Positions 6,411 to 13,074 of a DNA stretch of 13,074 nt are shown in pieces; position 1 is the first letter of the stretch, and every line of letters starts with the position of its first letter. The translations under genes were made by a program, and so were the position numbers. The DNA is from an uncultured Hungatella sp. (lineage in GTDB: Bacteria > Bacillota > Clostridia > Lachnospirales > Lachnospiraceae). The notes below the pieces were generated by a model that was not told the origin of the DNA, made no database searches, and worked only from the letters and a program-made list of their open reading frames with translations. The DNA is taken from assembly GCA_910586845.1 (NCBI GenBank), contig CAJUJV010000062.1:6719-19792 (forward strand), written 5' to 3'.

Positions 6411-6551
6411 TCTCTTTCTTTTTCCCGCCCGCTCAGTAATATAGTGATTTCATTATTTCTCCATTTCACGCAACAAATCGTTCTTAAGAGCCTAAACAAA
6501 ATGACATTGCCCCTTGTATACATTTGAATCTATCCGGCAGACAAAAATCTA

Positions 6552-6580
6552 TTTACAAAGAACCGAGGGTGGCTTATACT
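6552..6580 (+). promoter_or_regulatory. Promoter of the GH27 alpha-galactosidase gene
   Basis: TTTACA (6552-6557), 17-nt spacer, TATACT (6575-6580). The start would be near 6587, about 24 nt before the ATG. This makes the gene independent of the upstream sugar operon. No clear operator or cre-like palindrome was found beside it. Confidence 0.75.
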
Positions 6581-6610
6581 TTGGGTTACAAAACACAGGA
6601 GGAAGAACCT

Positions 6611-7801
6611 ATGATAGCAGTGACGCCGCCCATGGGGTGGAATTCCTGGAATACCTTCGGGAAGGATATTGACGAGAAGCTGGTTTTTGAGATTGCCGAT
6701 GCCATGGTGGAGAAAGGGTATCGGGAGGCAGGGTATGAGTACCTGGTCATCGACGACTGCTGGTCCTTAAAAGAGAGGGACAAAGACGGCAATCTGGTGC
6801 CGGACCCGGTGAAATTTCCTCACGGGATGAAAGCGGTGGCCGACTATGTCCACAGGGCGGGACTGAAATTCGGCATGTATTCCTGCGCCGGGATCCTGAC
6901 CTGCGCCGGATACCCTTCCAGCTATGACCATGAGTTTCAGGATGCCAGGCTCTTCGCCGAGTGGGAAGTGGATTACCTGAAATACGATTACTGCAATTTC
7001 CCTCAAAACGCGGATGGAATCAACCGCTATCACATCATGAGCATGGCCCTGAAGGCCTCGGGGAGAGAGATCTGTTTTGCCGCCTGCAACTGGGGACATC
7101 ATGACTCCTGGAACTGGATGAGATCCATCGGAGCCCATATGTACCGCTCCACAGGAGATATTTTCGACAATTTCCGCTCCTTTATGGGGATCTTCCAGTC
7201 CCAGCTGGAACATCTGTGCCAGTCAGGGCCCTACTGTTTCAATGACATGGACATGCTGACCGTGGGCATGTACAATCAGGGTAACGTGGCCATCGGAAAA
7301 CCCTGTACCGACGGAGAATACAGGATCCAGTTTTCCCTCTGGTGCCTGTCAGGCGTTCCCCTTATGATCGGCGCGGATATTCGGAATCTGAATCCGGAAA
7401 TGGAAAAACTGCTGCTCAACCGGGAACTGATCCGCATCGACCAGGATCCGGAGTGCCGTCCGCCTTACCTTGTGGGGAAGCGGAGCGTCATGGTGCCGGA
7501 GGAGGATAGGGAAAACGCGGTGGAGCCTCTCAGGGCGGTGAAGGACCAGCTCTACACCTTTATCAAACATCTTTCCGGCAATGAGTTTGTCATCGTTTAT
7601 TATAACTTGTTTGAGGAAGAGCGGGATGTAAGCTGCATCTTTGCCGACGCCGGAGTTCCCTATTCTTCTGGGTACGGCTTCTCCATGAGGGATGTGTTTA
7701 CGGGAGAAGAGCTGGGAGTGAAGAGGGATTATCATATCGTGTCCGTGCCGGGCCACGACTGTAAGATGTACCTGTGCCGTCTGGTAAACTGCGGGAAATG
7801 A
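6611..7801 (+). CDS. GH27 alpha-galactosidase
   Basis: 396 aa, a normal size for a compact bacterial GH27 enzyme, without signal peptide and so cytoplasmic. It removes terminal alpha-linked galactose from sugars such as melibiose or raffinose-type oligosaccharides with retention of configuration. The N-terminal signature TPPMGWNSWNTFG is diagnostic for GH27. DYLKYDYCN carries the nucleophile D126, and CFNDMDML carries the acid/base D214; substrate loops IDDCW and CNWGHH are also present. A C-terminal beta domain follows from about residue 290. Start ATG 6611 has AGGAGG (6597-6602) 8 nt before it; upstream in-frame codons lack a site. GH27 also contains alpha-N-acetylgalactosaminidases, so specificity is likely rather than certain. 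The next gene follows after 1 nt. Confidence 0.94.
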   Translation: MIAVTPPMGWNSWNTFGKDIDEKLVFEIADAMVEKGYREAGYEYLVIDDCWSLKERDKDGNLVPDPVKFPHGMKAVADYVHRAGLKFGMYSCAGILTCAGYPSSYDHEFQDARLFAEWEVDYLKYDYCNFPQNADGINRYHIMSMALKASGREICFAACNWGHHDSWNWMRSIGAHMYRSTGDIFDNFRSFMGIFQSQLEHLCQSGPYCFNDMDMLTVGMYNQGNVAIGKPCTDGEYRIQFSLWCLSGVPLMIGADIRNLNPEMEKLLLNRELIRIDQDPECRPPYLVGKRSVMVPEEDRENAVEPLRAVKDQLYTFIKHLSGNEFVIVYYNLFEEERDVSCIFADAGVPYSSGYGFSMRDVFTGEELGVKRDYHIVSVPGHDCKMYLCRLVNCGK

Positions 7802-7802
7802 G

Positions 7803-8009
7803 ATGGAGGGAAAAAAGGAGCGCTGTCGGCGCTGCGGCAGGGAGGTGACCCGGGATGAGATCGGGGCTACAAAAAAGCTGATCAATCGGGGGACCACTGT
7901 GTATTACTGTCTGGACTGCCTGGCAGAATACTTTGATGTGTCAAGAAGGGATCTGGAGAAAAAAATCCAATATTTTAAGGAGATGGGCTGTACCCTGTTT
8001 CAGGGGTGA
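7803..8009 (+). CDS. Small protein with two CxxC pairs (putative zinc-binding), function unknown
   Basis: 68 aa, not recognised as a named family. Two cysteine pairs, C8-x2-C11 (CRRC) and C36-x2-C39 (CLDC), spaced as in a four-cysteine zinc ribbon, probably hold one zinc ion. The rest is basic with a predicted C-terminal helix (RRDLEKKIQYFKEMG). The ATG lies 1 nt after the GH27 stop with only a weak GGGAAATGAG before it, so translation probably depends on coupling to GH27. Genes of this kind could be small regulators or DNA/RNA-binding adaptors, but nothing shows which. The coding call rests on tight coupling, conserved-looking cysteines and sensible composition. Confidence 0.75.
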   Translation: MEGKKERCRRCGREVTRDEIGATKKLINRGTTVYYCLDCLAEYFDVSRRDLEKKIQYFKEMGCTLFQG

Positions 8010-8011
8010 CG

Positions 8012-8040
8012 GCCTGTTTCCGTTTCCCGGGCTTTTCCTT
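8012..8040 (+). terminator. Weak terminator-like hairpin after the CxxC protein gene
   Basis: GCCTG (8012-8016) can pair with CGGGC (8028-8032) including one G-U pair, followed by TTTTCCTTTT. The stem is only 5 bp. It lies between the GH27 unit and the purE promoter, where a terminator is expected. Confidence 0.35.
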
Positions 8041-8051
8041 TTATAAATCTA

Positions 8052-8080
8052 TTGACGTTCTTTGGAAAACCCTGTATGAT
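8052..8080 (+). promoter_or_regulatory. Promoter of the purE-purM-purN operon
   Basis: TTGACG (8052-8057), 17-nt spacer, TATGAT (8075-8080). The start is expected near 8087, giving a leader of only about 36 nt. That leaves no room for a purine riboswitch, and no PurR-type box pair was recognised. Confidence 0.8.
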
Positions 8081-8122
8081 GTTTTCATACTTAGAAGACA
8101 TACTATGAAAAGGAGAACAGCT

Positions 8123-8641
8123 ATGGCGAAAGTTGGAATCGTGATGGGCAGTGACTCGGACCTGCCTGTGATGGCACAGGCGGCGGATATTCTGGAGAAA
8201 TTGGGCGTTGATTTTGAGATGACCGTGATTTCCGCTCACAGGGAACCGGATATCTTTTTTGAATACGCCAAGTCTCTGGAGGAAAAGGGCGTGAAGGTAG
8301 TGATCGCGGGAGCCGGTAAGGCGGCTCATCTGCCGGGCATGTGCGCGGCTCTGTTCCCCATGCCGGTCATCGGCATCCCCATGAAGACTTCTGACCTGGG
8401 AGGGGTGGATTCCCTCTACTCCATCGTCCAGATGCCCTCAGGCATCCCGGTGGCTACGGTGGCCATTAATGGCGGAACCAACGCCGGAATCCTGGCAGCC
8501 AAGATCCTGGCCACCTCTGACGAGGAGCTCCTTGGAAGGTTAAAAGAGTACTCCACGTCCATGAAGGAAGAGGTGGTGAAGAAGGCTGAAAGACTGGATG
8601 AGGTGGGATACAAAGAGTATCTGGCACAGATGAAAAAATAA
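8123..8641 (+). CDS. purE: N5-carboxyaminoimidazole ribonucleotide mutase (PurE class I)
   Basis: 172 aa. It converts N5-CAIR to CAIR in de novo purine synthesis. Motifs: MGSDSDLPVM near the N-terminus, SAHR with H39 and R40, and GAGKAAHLPGM, which together bind and isomerise the nucleotide. The length and the SDSD and SAHR motifs fit class I, the bacterial type that works with PurK. Start ATG 8123 has AAGGAG 7 nt upstream; the in-frame ATG 8105 and GTG 8006 lie before or within that site. It is the first gene of a compact operon, 16 nt from purM. No purK is in the window. Confidence 0.97.
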   Translation: MAKVGIVMGSDSDLPVMAQAADILEKLGVDFEMTVISAHREPDIFFEYAKSLEEKGVKVVIAGAGKAAHLPGMCAALFPMPVIGIPMKTSDLGGVDSLYSIVQMPSGIPVATVAINGGTNAGILAAKILATSDEELLGRLKEYSTSMKEEVVKKAERLDEVGYKEYLAQMKK

Positions 8642-8657
8642 TCTGGAGGGTGAGAAC

Positions 8658-9689
8658 ATGGATTACAAGAAAGCCGGAGTGGATATTGAGGCTGGTTACA
8701 AGTCAGTGGAACTGATGAAGAAACATGTGGCGGCGACCATGAGACCGGAGGTCTTAGGAGGACTGGGCGGATTTTCCGGCGCTTTCTCCCTGTCTAAGAT
8801 CAAGGAGATGGAAGACCCGGTGCTTTTGTCCGGCACCGACGGCTGCGGCACTAAGGTGAAGCTGGCCATTATCATGGACAGGCATGACACTATCGGCATC
8901 GATGCGGTGGCCATGTGTGTCAACGATATCGCCTGCGCCGGAGGCGAGCCCCTGTTTTTCCTGGACTACATCGCCTGCGGCAAGAATGTTCCCGAGAAGA
9001 TCGCGGACATCGTCAAGGGAGTGGCCCAGGGGTGTATCCAGTCGGAAGCAGCCCTGATCGGCGGCGAGACCGCGGAGCATCCGGGGCTTATGCCGGAGGA
9101 GGATTACGACCTGGCAGGGTTTGCCGTAGGGGTCTGCGACAAGAAGGATATGATCACCGGCGAGAACTTAAAGAGCGGGGATGTGCTCGTGGGCATGGCC
9201 TCATCCGGCGTTCATTCCAACGGATTTTCCCTGGTCAGGAAGGTATTTGAGAAGGAGCTGACCAGAGAGGGGCTGGAGACCTATTATGAGGAGCTGGGCG
9301 GAACCCTGGGAGAGACCCTTTTAGCCCCCACCAGGATCTACGTCAAGGCCTTAAAGAGCATCAAGAAGGCAGGGGTGAAGGTGAAAGCCTGCAGCCATAT
9401 TACAGGCGGCGGCTTCTATGAAAATGTTCCCCGTATGCTGAAAGAAGGCACCAGGGCGGTGATCAAAAAGGACAGCTATGAGGTTCCGGCTATTTTCCGT
9501 CTGTTGGCTTCCAAAGGAGACATCGCTCCGGAGATGATGTACAACACCTTCAATATGGGGATCGGCATGGTGCTGGCCGTGGACCCGGCTGACGTAGATA
9601 AGACCATGGAAGCCGTCAGGGCAGCGGGAGAGACTCCCTATATCATCGGCTCTGTGGAAGAGGGAGAAAAAGGAGTGACCTTATGCTGA
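8658..9689 (+). CDS. purM: Phosphoribosylformylglycinamidine cyclo-ligase (AIR synthetase)
   Basis: 343 aa, the usual length. It closes the imidazole ring, turning FGAM and ATP into AIR in the purine pathway, and acts as a cytosolic dimer. Visible motifs are GTDGCGTK (59-66) of the ATP/phosphate site, DAVAMCVNDIACAGGEPLFF, and GGETAEHPGLM starting at residue 135, followed by the C-terminal half with SSGVHSNGFSL and HITGGGFYENVPR. Start ATG 8658 follows GGAGGGTG. It overlaps purN by 7 nt (9683-9689), a clear sign of translational coupling. Confidence 0.98.
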   Translation: MDYKKAGVDIEAGYKSVELMKKHVAATMRPEVLGGLGGFSGAFSLSKIKEMEDPVLLSGTDGCGTKVKLAIIMDRHDTIGIDAVAMCVNDIACAGGEPLFFLDYIACGKNVPEKIADIVKGVAQGCIQSEAALIGGETAEHPGLMPEEDYDLAGFAVGVCDKKDMITGENLKSGDVLVGMASSGVHSNGFSLVRKVFEKELTREGLETYYEELGGTLGETLLAPTRIYVKALKSIKKAGVKVKACSHITGGGFYENVPRMLKEGTRAVIKKDSYEVPAIFRLLASKGDIAPEMMYNTFNMGIGMVLAVDPADVDKTMEAVRAAGETPYIIGSVEEGEKGVTLC

Positions 9690-10276
9690 GAGTGGGAGTG
9701 ATGGTGTCAGGAGGCGGAACCAATCTTCAGGCCATTCTGGATGCCATGGAAAACGGAACCGTCACCAACGCCAGAGTGGAGGTGGTCATCAGCAACAACC
9801 CGGGAGCCTATGCCCTGGAGCGGGCCAGAAATCACGGCATTGAGGCGGTATGCCTGTCTCCGAAGACATTTGACAGCAGAGAGGCCTTTCATGAGGCTTT
9901 TCTCAAAAAGGTGGATGAGTATGACCTGGATCTCATTGTGCTGGCAGGCTTCCTGGTGACCATCCCTGAGGCCATGATTCAGAAGTACAGAAACAAGATC
10001 ATCAATATCCACCCATCCCTGATCCCATCCTTCTGCGGAGTGGGGTACTATGGGCTGAAGGTTCACGAGGCGGCTCTGAAAAGAGGAGTGAAGCTGACCG
10101 GAGCCACGGTTCATTTTGTGGATGAGGGCATGGATTCCGGTCCCATTATCCTCCAGAAAGCGGTGGAGGTGCTTCCGGGAGATACGCCGGAGATCCTCCA
10201 GAGACGGGTCATGGAGGAGGCGGAGTGGAAGATCCTGCCTCAGGCCATCCATATGATCGCCAACAAAGAGTTATAG
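9683..10276 (+). CDS. purN: Phosphoribosylglycinamide formyltransferase (GAR transformylase)
   Basis: 197 aa. It transfers a formyl group from 10-formyl-THF to GAR. The phosphate-binding loop SGGGTNLQ is near the N-terminus. The catalytic set is intact: N108 and H110 in NIHPSLIPSF, and D147 in HFVDEGMDSGPI, matching N106, H108 and D144 of the E. coli enzyme. The segment after the HPS motif reads CGVGYYGLKVHEAAL instead of the E. coli-type PGLHTH, a form I associate with clostridia. It starts inside the end of purM and is the last gene of this operon; a hairpin follows 8 nt after the stop. Confidence 0.97.
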   Translation: MLRVGVMVSGGGTNLQAILDAMENGTVTNARVEVVISNNPGAYALERARNHGIEAVCLSPKTFDSREAFHEAFLKKVDEYDLDLIVLAGFLVTIPEAMIQKYRNKIINIHPSLIPSFCGVGYYGLKVHEAALKRGVKLTGATVHFVDEGMDSGPIILQKAVEVLPGDTPEILQRRVMEEAEWKILPQAIHMIANKEL

Positions 10277-10284
10277 AAAATGAT

Positions 10285-10322
10285 ATCCTCCGGAGCCTGT
10301 GTTCCGGGGGATTCCTGCGTTT
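10285..10322 (+). terminator. Hairpin after purN, likely operon terminator
   Basis: ATCCTCCGGA (10285-10294) pairs with TCCGGGGGAT (10303-10312) over 10 positions with one T-G pair and an 8-nt loop. The T-rich stretch (TTTTATTAT) begins about 6 nt after the stem, so termination may be partial. Confidence 0.5.
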
Positions 10323-10325
10323 TAT

Positions 10326-10361
10326 TATAGTAAACGACAAATAAATTTGCTGTTTACTATA
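10326..10361. repeat. Near-perfect 36-bp palindrome
   Basis: TATAGTAAAC (10326-10335) and GTTTACTATA (10352-10361) are exact inverted arms. Inside, CAAAT and ATTTG extend the symmetry. It is AT-rich and lacks a T-run, so it may be a dispersed palindromic repeat or a protein-binding site. Confidence 0.6.
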
Positions 10362-10430
10362 GTCCCTCCGGGGGATGCGCATGATTTTTATAAGGTAGAT
10401 TCCGCAGTTACACGCGGCAAAATCAGCGCG

Positions 10431-10465
10431 GGAAACGTCATAAGAAAAAGATTTATGACGTTTCC
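10431..10465. repeat. 13-bp perfect inverted repeat upstream of purD
   Basis: GGAAACGTCATAA (10431-10443) and TTATGACGTTTCC (10453-10465) form a perfect stem with a 9-nt loop. It ends 18 nt before the purD -35, a fitting place for a regulator site, though it may equally be a repeat element. Confidence 0.6.
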
Positions 10466-10483
10466 TATACATAAAAAATTGCT

Positions 10484-10512
10484 TTGCGTTTACAGGATGT
10501 ATCCGATATAAT
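10484..10512 (+). promoter_or_regulatory. Promoter of purD
   Basis: TTGCGT (10484-10489), 17-nt spacer, TATAAT (10507-10512), a perfect -10. The start should be near 10519 with a leader of about 64 nt, which contains a small hairpin GCGAC GGACA GTCGC (10541-10555) and AGGAGG. The leader is too short for a standard purine or PRPP riboswitch. Confidence 0.75.
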
Positions 10513-10582
10513 GATAGGGAACGGATTTTCAAGAACAAAGGCGACGGACAGTCGCGGATAAAGAAGAGTGAGGAGGCAGAAC

Positions 10583-11857
10583 ATGAAAGTATTGATCGTA
10601 GGCGGCGGCGGGAGAGAGCACGCCATTGCCTGGAAAGTGGCTCAGAGCAGGAAAGTGGACAAGCTGTACTGCGCCCCCGGCAACGCGGGGATCGCCCAGG
10701 TGGCGGAGTGTGTCGATATCGGGGTCATGGATTTTGAGAAGCTGACAGCATTCGCCAGGGAGCAGGACATCGATCTGACTATCATCGGTCCCGACGATCC
10801 CCTGGCAGCAGGAGCCGCGGACGCTTTTGAGGCGGCTGGCCTGCGGGTATTCGGACCCGTAAAGAGCGCGGCCATCCTGGAGGCCTCCAAGGCGTTTTCC
10901 AAAGACCTGATGAAGAAATATCACATTCCTACTGCTGCCTATGAGACCTTTGACTCTCCGGAGAAAGCCCTGGCTTACGTGGAGACGGCGGACATGCCCA
11001 TCGTGCTCAAGGCCGACGGGCTGGCTCTGGGAAAAGGTGTCCTGATCTGTAAGACAAGGGAGGAGGCCAGAGAGGGAGTTAAGAGCCTGATGATGGACAA
11101 ACAGTTCGGCTCCGCAGGAGACCGGATCGTGGTGGAGGAATTTATGACCGGCCGGGAGGTGTCGGTGCTGTCTTTTGTAGACGGAAAGACCATCAAAGTC
11201 ATGACTTCCGCCCAGGACCACAAGCGGGCAAAGGACGGGGACCAGGGACTGAACACAGGCGGAATGGGAACCTTCTCCCCAAGTCCGTTCTACACGGACC
11301 AGATCCATCAGTTCTGCGCCCAGCATATTTTCCAGCCCACAGTGGATGCCATGAGGGCGGAGGGGAGAGCTTTTAAGGGGATCATTTTCTTCGGGCTGAT
11401 GCTGACGGAGAAAGGACCAAAGGTTTTGGAATACAATGCCCGCTTCGGCGACCCGGAGACCCAGGTGGTGCTGCCCAGGATGAAAAATGACATCGTGGAT
11501 GTGTTTGAGGCCTGTATCGACGGCACTCTGGACCAGATAGAGCTGGAGTTTGAGGACAACGCGGCGGTGTGCGTGGTGTTGGCCTCCGACGGGTATCCGG
11601 AACACTATGAGAAAGGACTTCCCATATCCGGACTTGAGGCCTTTCAGGATAAAGAAGGGTACTATGTGTTCCATGCGGGAAGCAAATTTGACGAGAAAGG
11701 CCGGATCGTAACCAACGGCGGAAGAGTCCTGGGAGTGACCGCTGTGGGAGAGGATTTAAAAAAGGCCAGGGCCAACGCTTATGAGGCCACGGAGTGGATC
11801 CACTTTGACAACAAATATATGCGCCATGACATTGGCAGGGCCATTGATGAGGCGTAA
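10583..11857 (+). CDS. purD: Phosphoribosylamine-glycine ligase (GAR synthetase)
   Basis: 424 aa, the normal length of a monofunctional bacterial GARS. It joins phosphoribosylamine and glycine using ATP. Domains in order: N-domain with GGGGREHA (7-14), ATP-grasp with KADGLALGKGV (143-153), QDHKRAKDGDQG, the metal-binding EYNARFGDPETQ (283-294), and a C-terminal domain. The usual GPNTGGMG reads GLNTGGMG here, with Leu223 in place of proline. Start ATG 10583 has AGGAGG 6 nt upstream, which excludes the GTG at 10568. It has its own promoter, separate from purE-M-N, and is probably co-transcribed with the FliB-like gene behind it. Confidence 0.97.
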   Translation: MKVLIVGGGGREHAIAWKVAQSRKVDKLYCAPGNAGIAQVAECVDIGVMDFEKLTAFAREQDIDLTIIGPDDPLAAGAADAFEAAGLRVFGPVKSAAILEASKAFSKDLMKKYHIPTAAYETFDSPEKALAYVETADMPIVLKADGLALGKGVLICKTREEAREGVKSLMMDKQFGSAGDRIVVEEFMTGREVSVLSFVDGKTIKVMTSAQDHKRAKDGDQGLNTGGMGTFSPSPFYTDQIHQFCAQHIFQPTVDAMRAEGRAFKGIIFFGLMLTEKGPKVLEYNARFGDPETQVVLPRMKNDIVDVFEACIDGTLDQIELEFEDNAAVCVVLASDGYPEHYEKGLPISGLEAFQDKEGYYVFHAGSKFDEKGRIVTNGGRVLGVTAVGEDLKKARANAYEATEWIHFDNKYMRHDIGRAIDEA

Positions 11858-11880
11858 AATGGCCGGAGAAGGAGTATGAG

Positions 11881-13026
11881 ATGATCTATCTTAGTGTAGA
11901 TGAATTCCATCAGTTTCAGTGTGCGGCTGACCGATGCCTCAACACCTGCTGTGTCGGCTGGAAGATTGTCATGAACCGGGAAACTTATGAAAAAATGGTG
12001 GAGGGGGAAGAAGTGCTCCAGATCCCGGCTTCCGACTGGCTTGAGGACAAGGGAAATGAGATTTCTGTCAGGCTGGATCACGGAAGATGCCCCATGCTGA
12101 CAGAAGATAATCTGTGCAGAGTGGTCGCGAGACTGGGACCCGAATATTTATGTCCTACATGTATGTTCTATCCCAGATGCGCTTGTTCCTACGGAGATGT
12201 GCAGGAACTGTATCTGGCTCTGTCCTGTCCGGAAGTACTGCGGAGCCTGATGGAGAAGGAACAGATAGAGTTTGATATAGGCGAAGATGAGATTTCCGGA
12301 CAAGAATATCCCCATACAGAATTATATGTTTTTGAATCAGCAGTCCGGACCAGCCTCGTGGAATTCCTTTACACGATGAGGCAGATCTCTCTGCCGGTAC
12401 GTCTGTTTGCCGCCTTCACCATCCTGGAGGAAGGGGTTCGTATGGACAGGGAAGGAAACCACAATGCGGATCTTCTCCGGCTGTGTATCGATGCATATGC
12501 CCAGCCGGAGGTACTCTGTGCCATGGAAGAGAAGCTGAGAAGTGTCGTGGACGAAAGATCACGTTATCATTTCCTGGGACAGATTTTAAATATTGCCGGC
12601 AAATACAAAGAATATGAACGTTTCCACCGGCTGGTACAGCAGGCGGTGGAGTACTTCGGCCGGGAATACACAGAGGACTATGAGCAGCAGTTGAAGACAT
12701 TCCGGGAAACGGTCTGCCGGGAATACGGAAAATTTTATACCAATTACTGGGTATACCGTCTCTTCTGCGACCTGATTTCTGTTCCGGAATTTGAAAAATC
12801 CAGAGAAAAGTTTCTGTATATCGGGGTGGAGTTTGCCCTGTTCCAGACCATTGCCCTGGTCTCTTTTATTAAAGGAAATCTGGACAGAGAAGAGTATATG
12901 TATATCATCTCCTGTCTCAGCAGGCTTATGGAGCACAGCGACTCATTCTATCAAAGCCTTACTTCCAGTATCGTGGATAATGACCTGGTGAGTGTGGCCG
13001 GGATCCTGCTGCTGATCATCGCTTAA
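11881..13026 (+). CDS. FliB-like cysteine-rich protein (putative lysine N-methylase family)
   Basis: 381 aa. The N-terminal 120 residues carry the cysteine pattern of the FliB / CxxCxxCC family: C14, C19, C23 and C24 (FQCAADRCLNTCCVGW), C70 and C79 (CPMLTEDNLC), C91 and C94 followed by FYPR, and C116. FliB methylates flagellin lysines in Salmonella and is reported to need an iron-sulfur cluster, so these cysteines probably bind metal. The remainder is helical and poorly conserved. Start ATG 11881 has AAGGAG 6 nt before it. It follows purD by 23 nt. No flagellar genes are visible, so the protein substrate is unknown and the flagellin name should not be carried over. No terminator is seen in the 48 nt that remain. 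Confidence 0.8.
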   Translation: MIYLSVDEFHQFQCAADRCLNTCCVGWKIVMNRETYEKMVEGEEVLQIPASDWLEDKGNEISVRLDHGRCPMLTEDNLCRVVARLGPEYLCPTCMFYPRCACSYGDVQELYLALSCPEVLRSLMEKEQIEFDIGEDEISGQEYPHTELYVFESAVRTSLVEFLYTMRQISLPVRLFAAFTILEEGVRMDREGNHNADLLRLCIDAYAQPEVLCAMEEKLRSVVDERSRYHFLGQILNIAGKYKEYERFHRLVQQAVEYFGREYTEDYEQQLKTFRETVCREYGKFYTNYWVYRLFCDLISVPEFEKSREKFLYIGVEFALFQTIALVSFIKGNLDREEYMYIISCLSRLMEHSDSFYQSLTSSIVDNDLVSVAGILLLIIA

Positions 13027-13074
13027 GATTTCCTGTTCCTTCAGGTATTCGGCCGGGACCTGTCTGGTGAGCCA

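Noticed and set aside
4948..6448. 10-bp ATCACTATAT at 4948-4957 and inverted at 6439-6448 as possible att sites of the recombinase
   Set aside because: Short and AT-rich, with no extended similarity; likely chance.
6293..6523. Extension of the small minus-strand peptide to 107 aa
   Set aside because: It would run through the promoter and leader hairpins; the SD supports the start at 6292.
8087..8122. Purine riboswitch before purE
   Set aside because: The leader is only about 36 nt; no aptamer-like structure fits. The purD leader (about 64 nt) is also too short.
10568..10582. GTG start five codons upstream for purD
   Set aside because: The AGGAGG at 10571-10576 would be inside the coding sequence; ATG 10583 is correctly spaced.
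12943..13074. Open frame on the minus strand entering from the right edge
   Set aside because: It would overlap the FliB-like gene by about 80 nt and has no recognisable sequence; too little is visible to call a gene.
1..13074. CRISPR arrays, tRNA or rRNA genes, transposases
   Set aside because: None seen on either strand.

Overview
This window looks like chromosomal DNA from a gut Lachnospiraceae-type clostridium (Blautia, Enterocloster or Lachnoclostridium-like). The signs are strong AGGAGG ribosome binding sites, sigma-A promoters with 17-bp spacers, protein sequences typical of clostridia, and several palindromic intergenic repeats. The genus cannot be fixed from the sequence alone.

Region 1 (1-4630) is the end of a sugar-utilisation locus. 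An AraC-type regulator, cut by the window edge, overlaps a GH31 alpha-glycosidase by 4 nt. A GH13 oligo-1,6-glucosidase follows after a structured 230-nt gap. All are cytoplasmic, so they should act on imported oligosaccharides. The GH13 gene is bracketed by a perfect 39-bp inverted repeat.

Region 2 (4631-6610) looks like inserted accessory DNA. It holds a palindromic repeat element built around a 22-bp inverted repeat, a tyrosine recombinase on the minus strand with all catalytic residues, and a 30-codon membrane peptide gene, also on the minus strand. The peptide resembles the 'putative holin-like toxin' family of type I toxin-antitoxin loci. It has its own promoter, a leader that can hide its Shine-Dalgarno (SD) sequence, and a bidirectional terminator at its 3' end. 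A terminator-like hairpin lies just before the recombinase, which has no visible SD.

Region 3 (6552-8009) returns to sugar metabolism: a GH27 alpha-galactosidase with its own promoter, and a tightly coupled 68-aa protein with two CxxC pairs.

Region 4 (8052-13026) is purine biosynthesis. purE, purM and purN form one operon with a clear promoter. A 306-nt gap full of hairpins follows, then purD with its own promoter and a FliB-like cysteine-rich protein 23 nt behind it. purH is not between purN and purD.

The best candidate for an unusual system is the recombinase plus small-toxin module with its layered RNA structure, together with the inverted repeats around the neighbouring GH13 gene.
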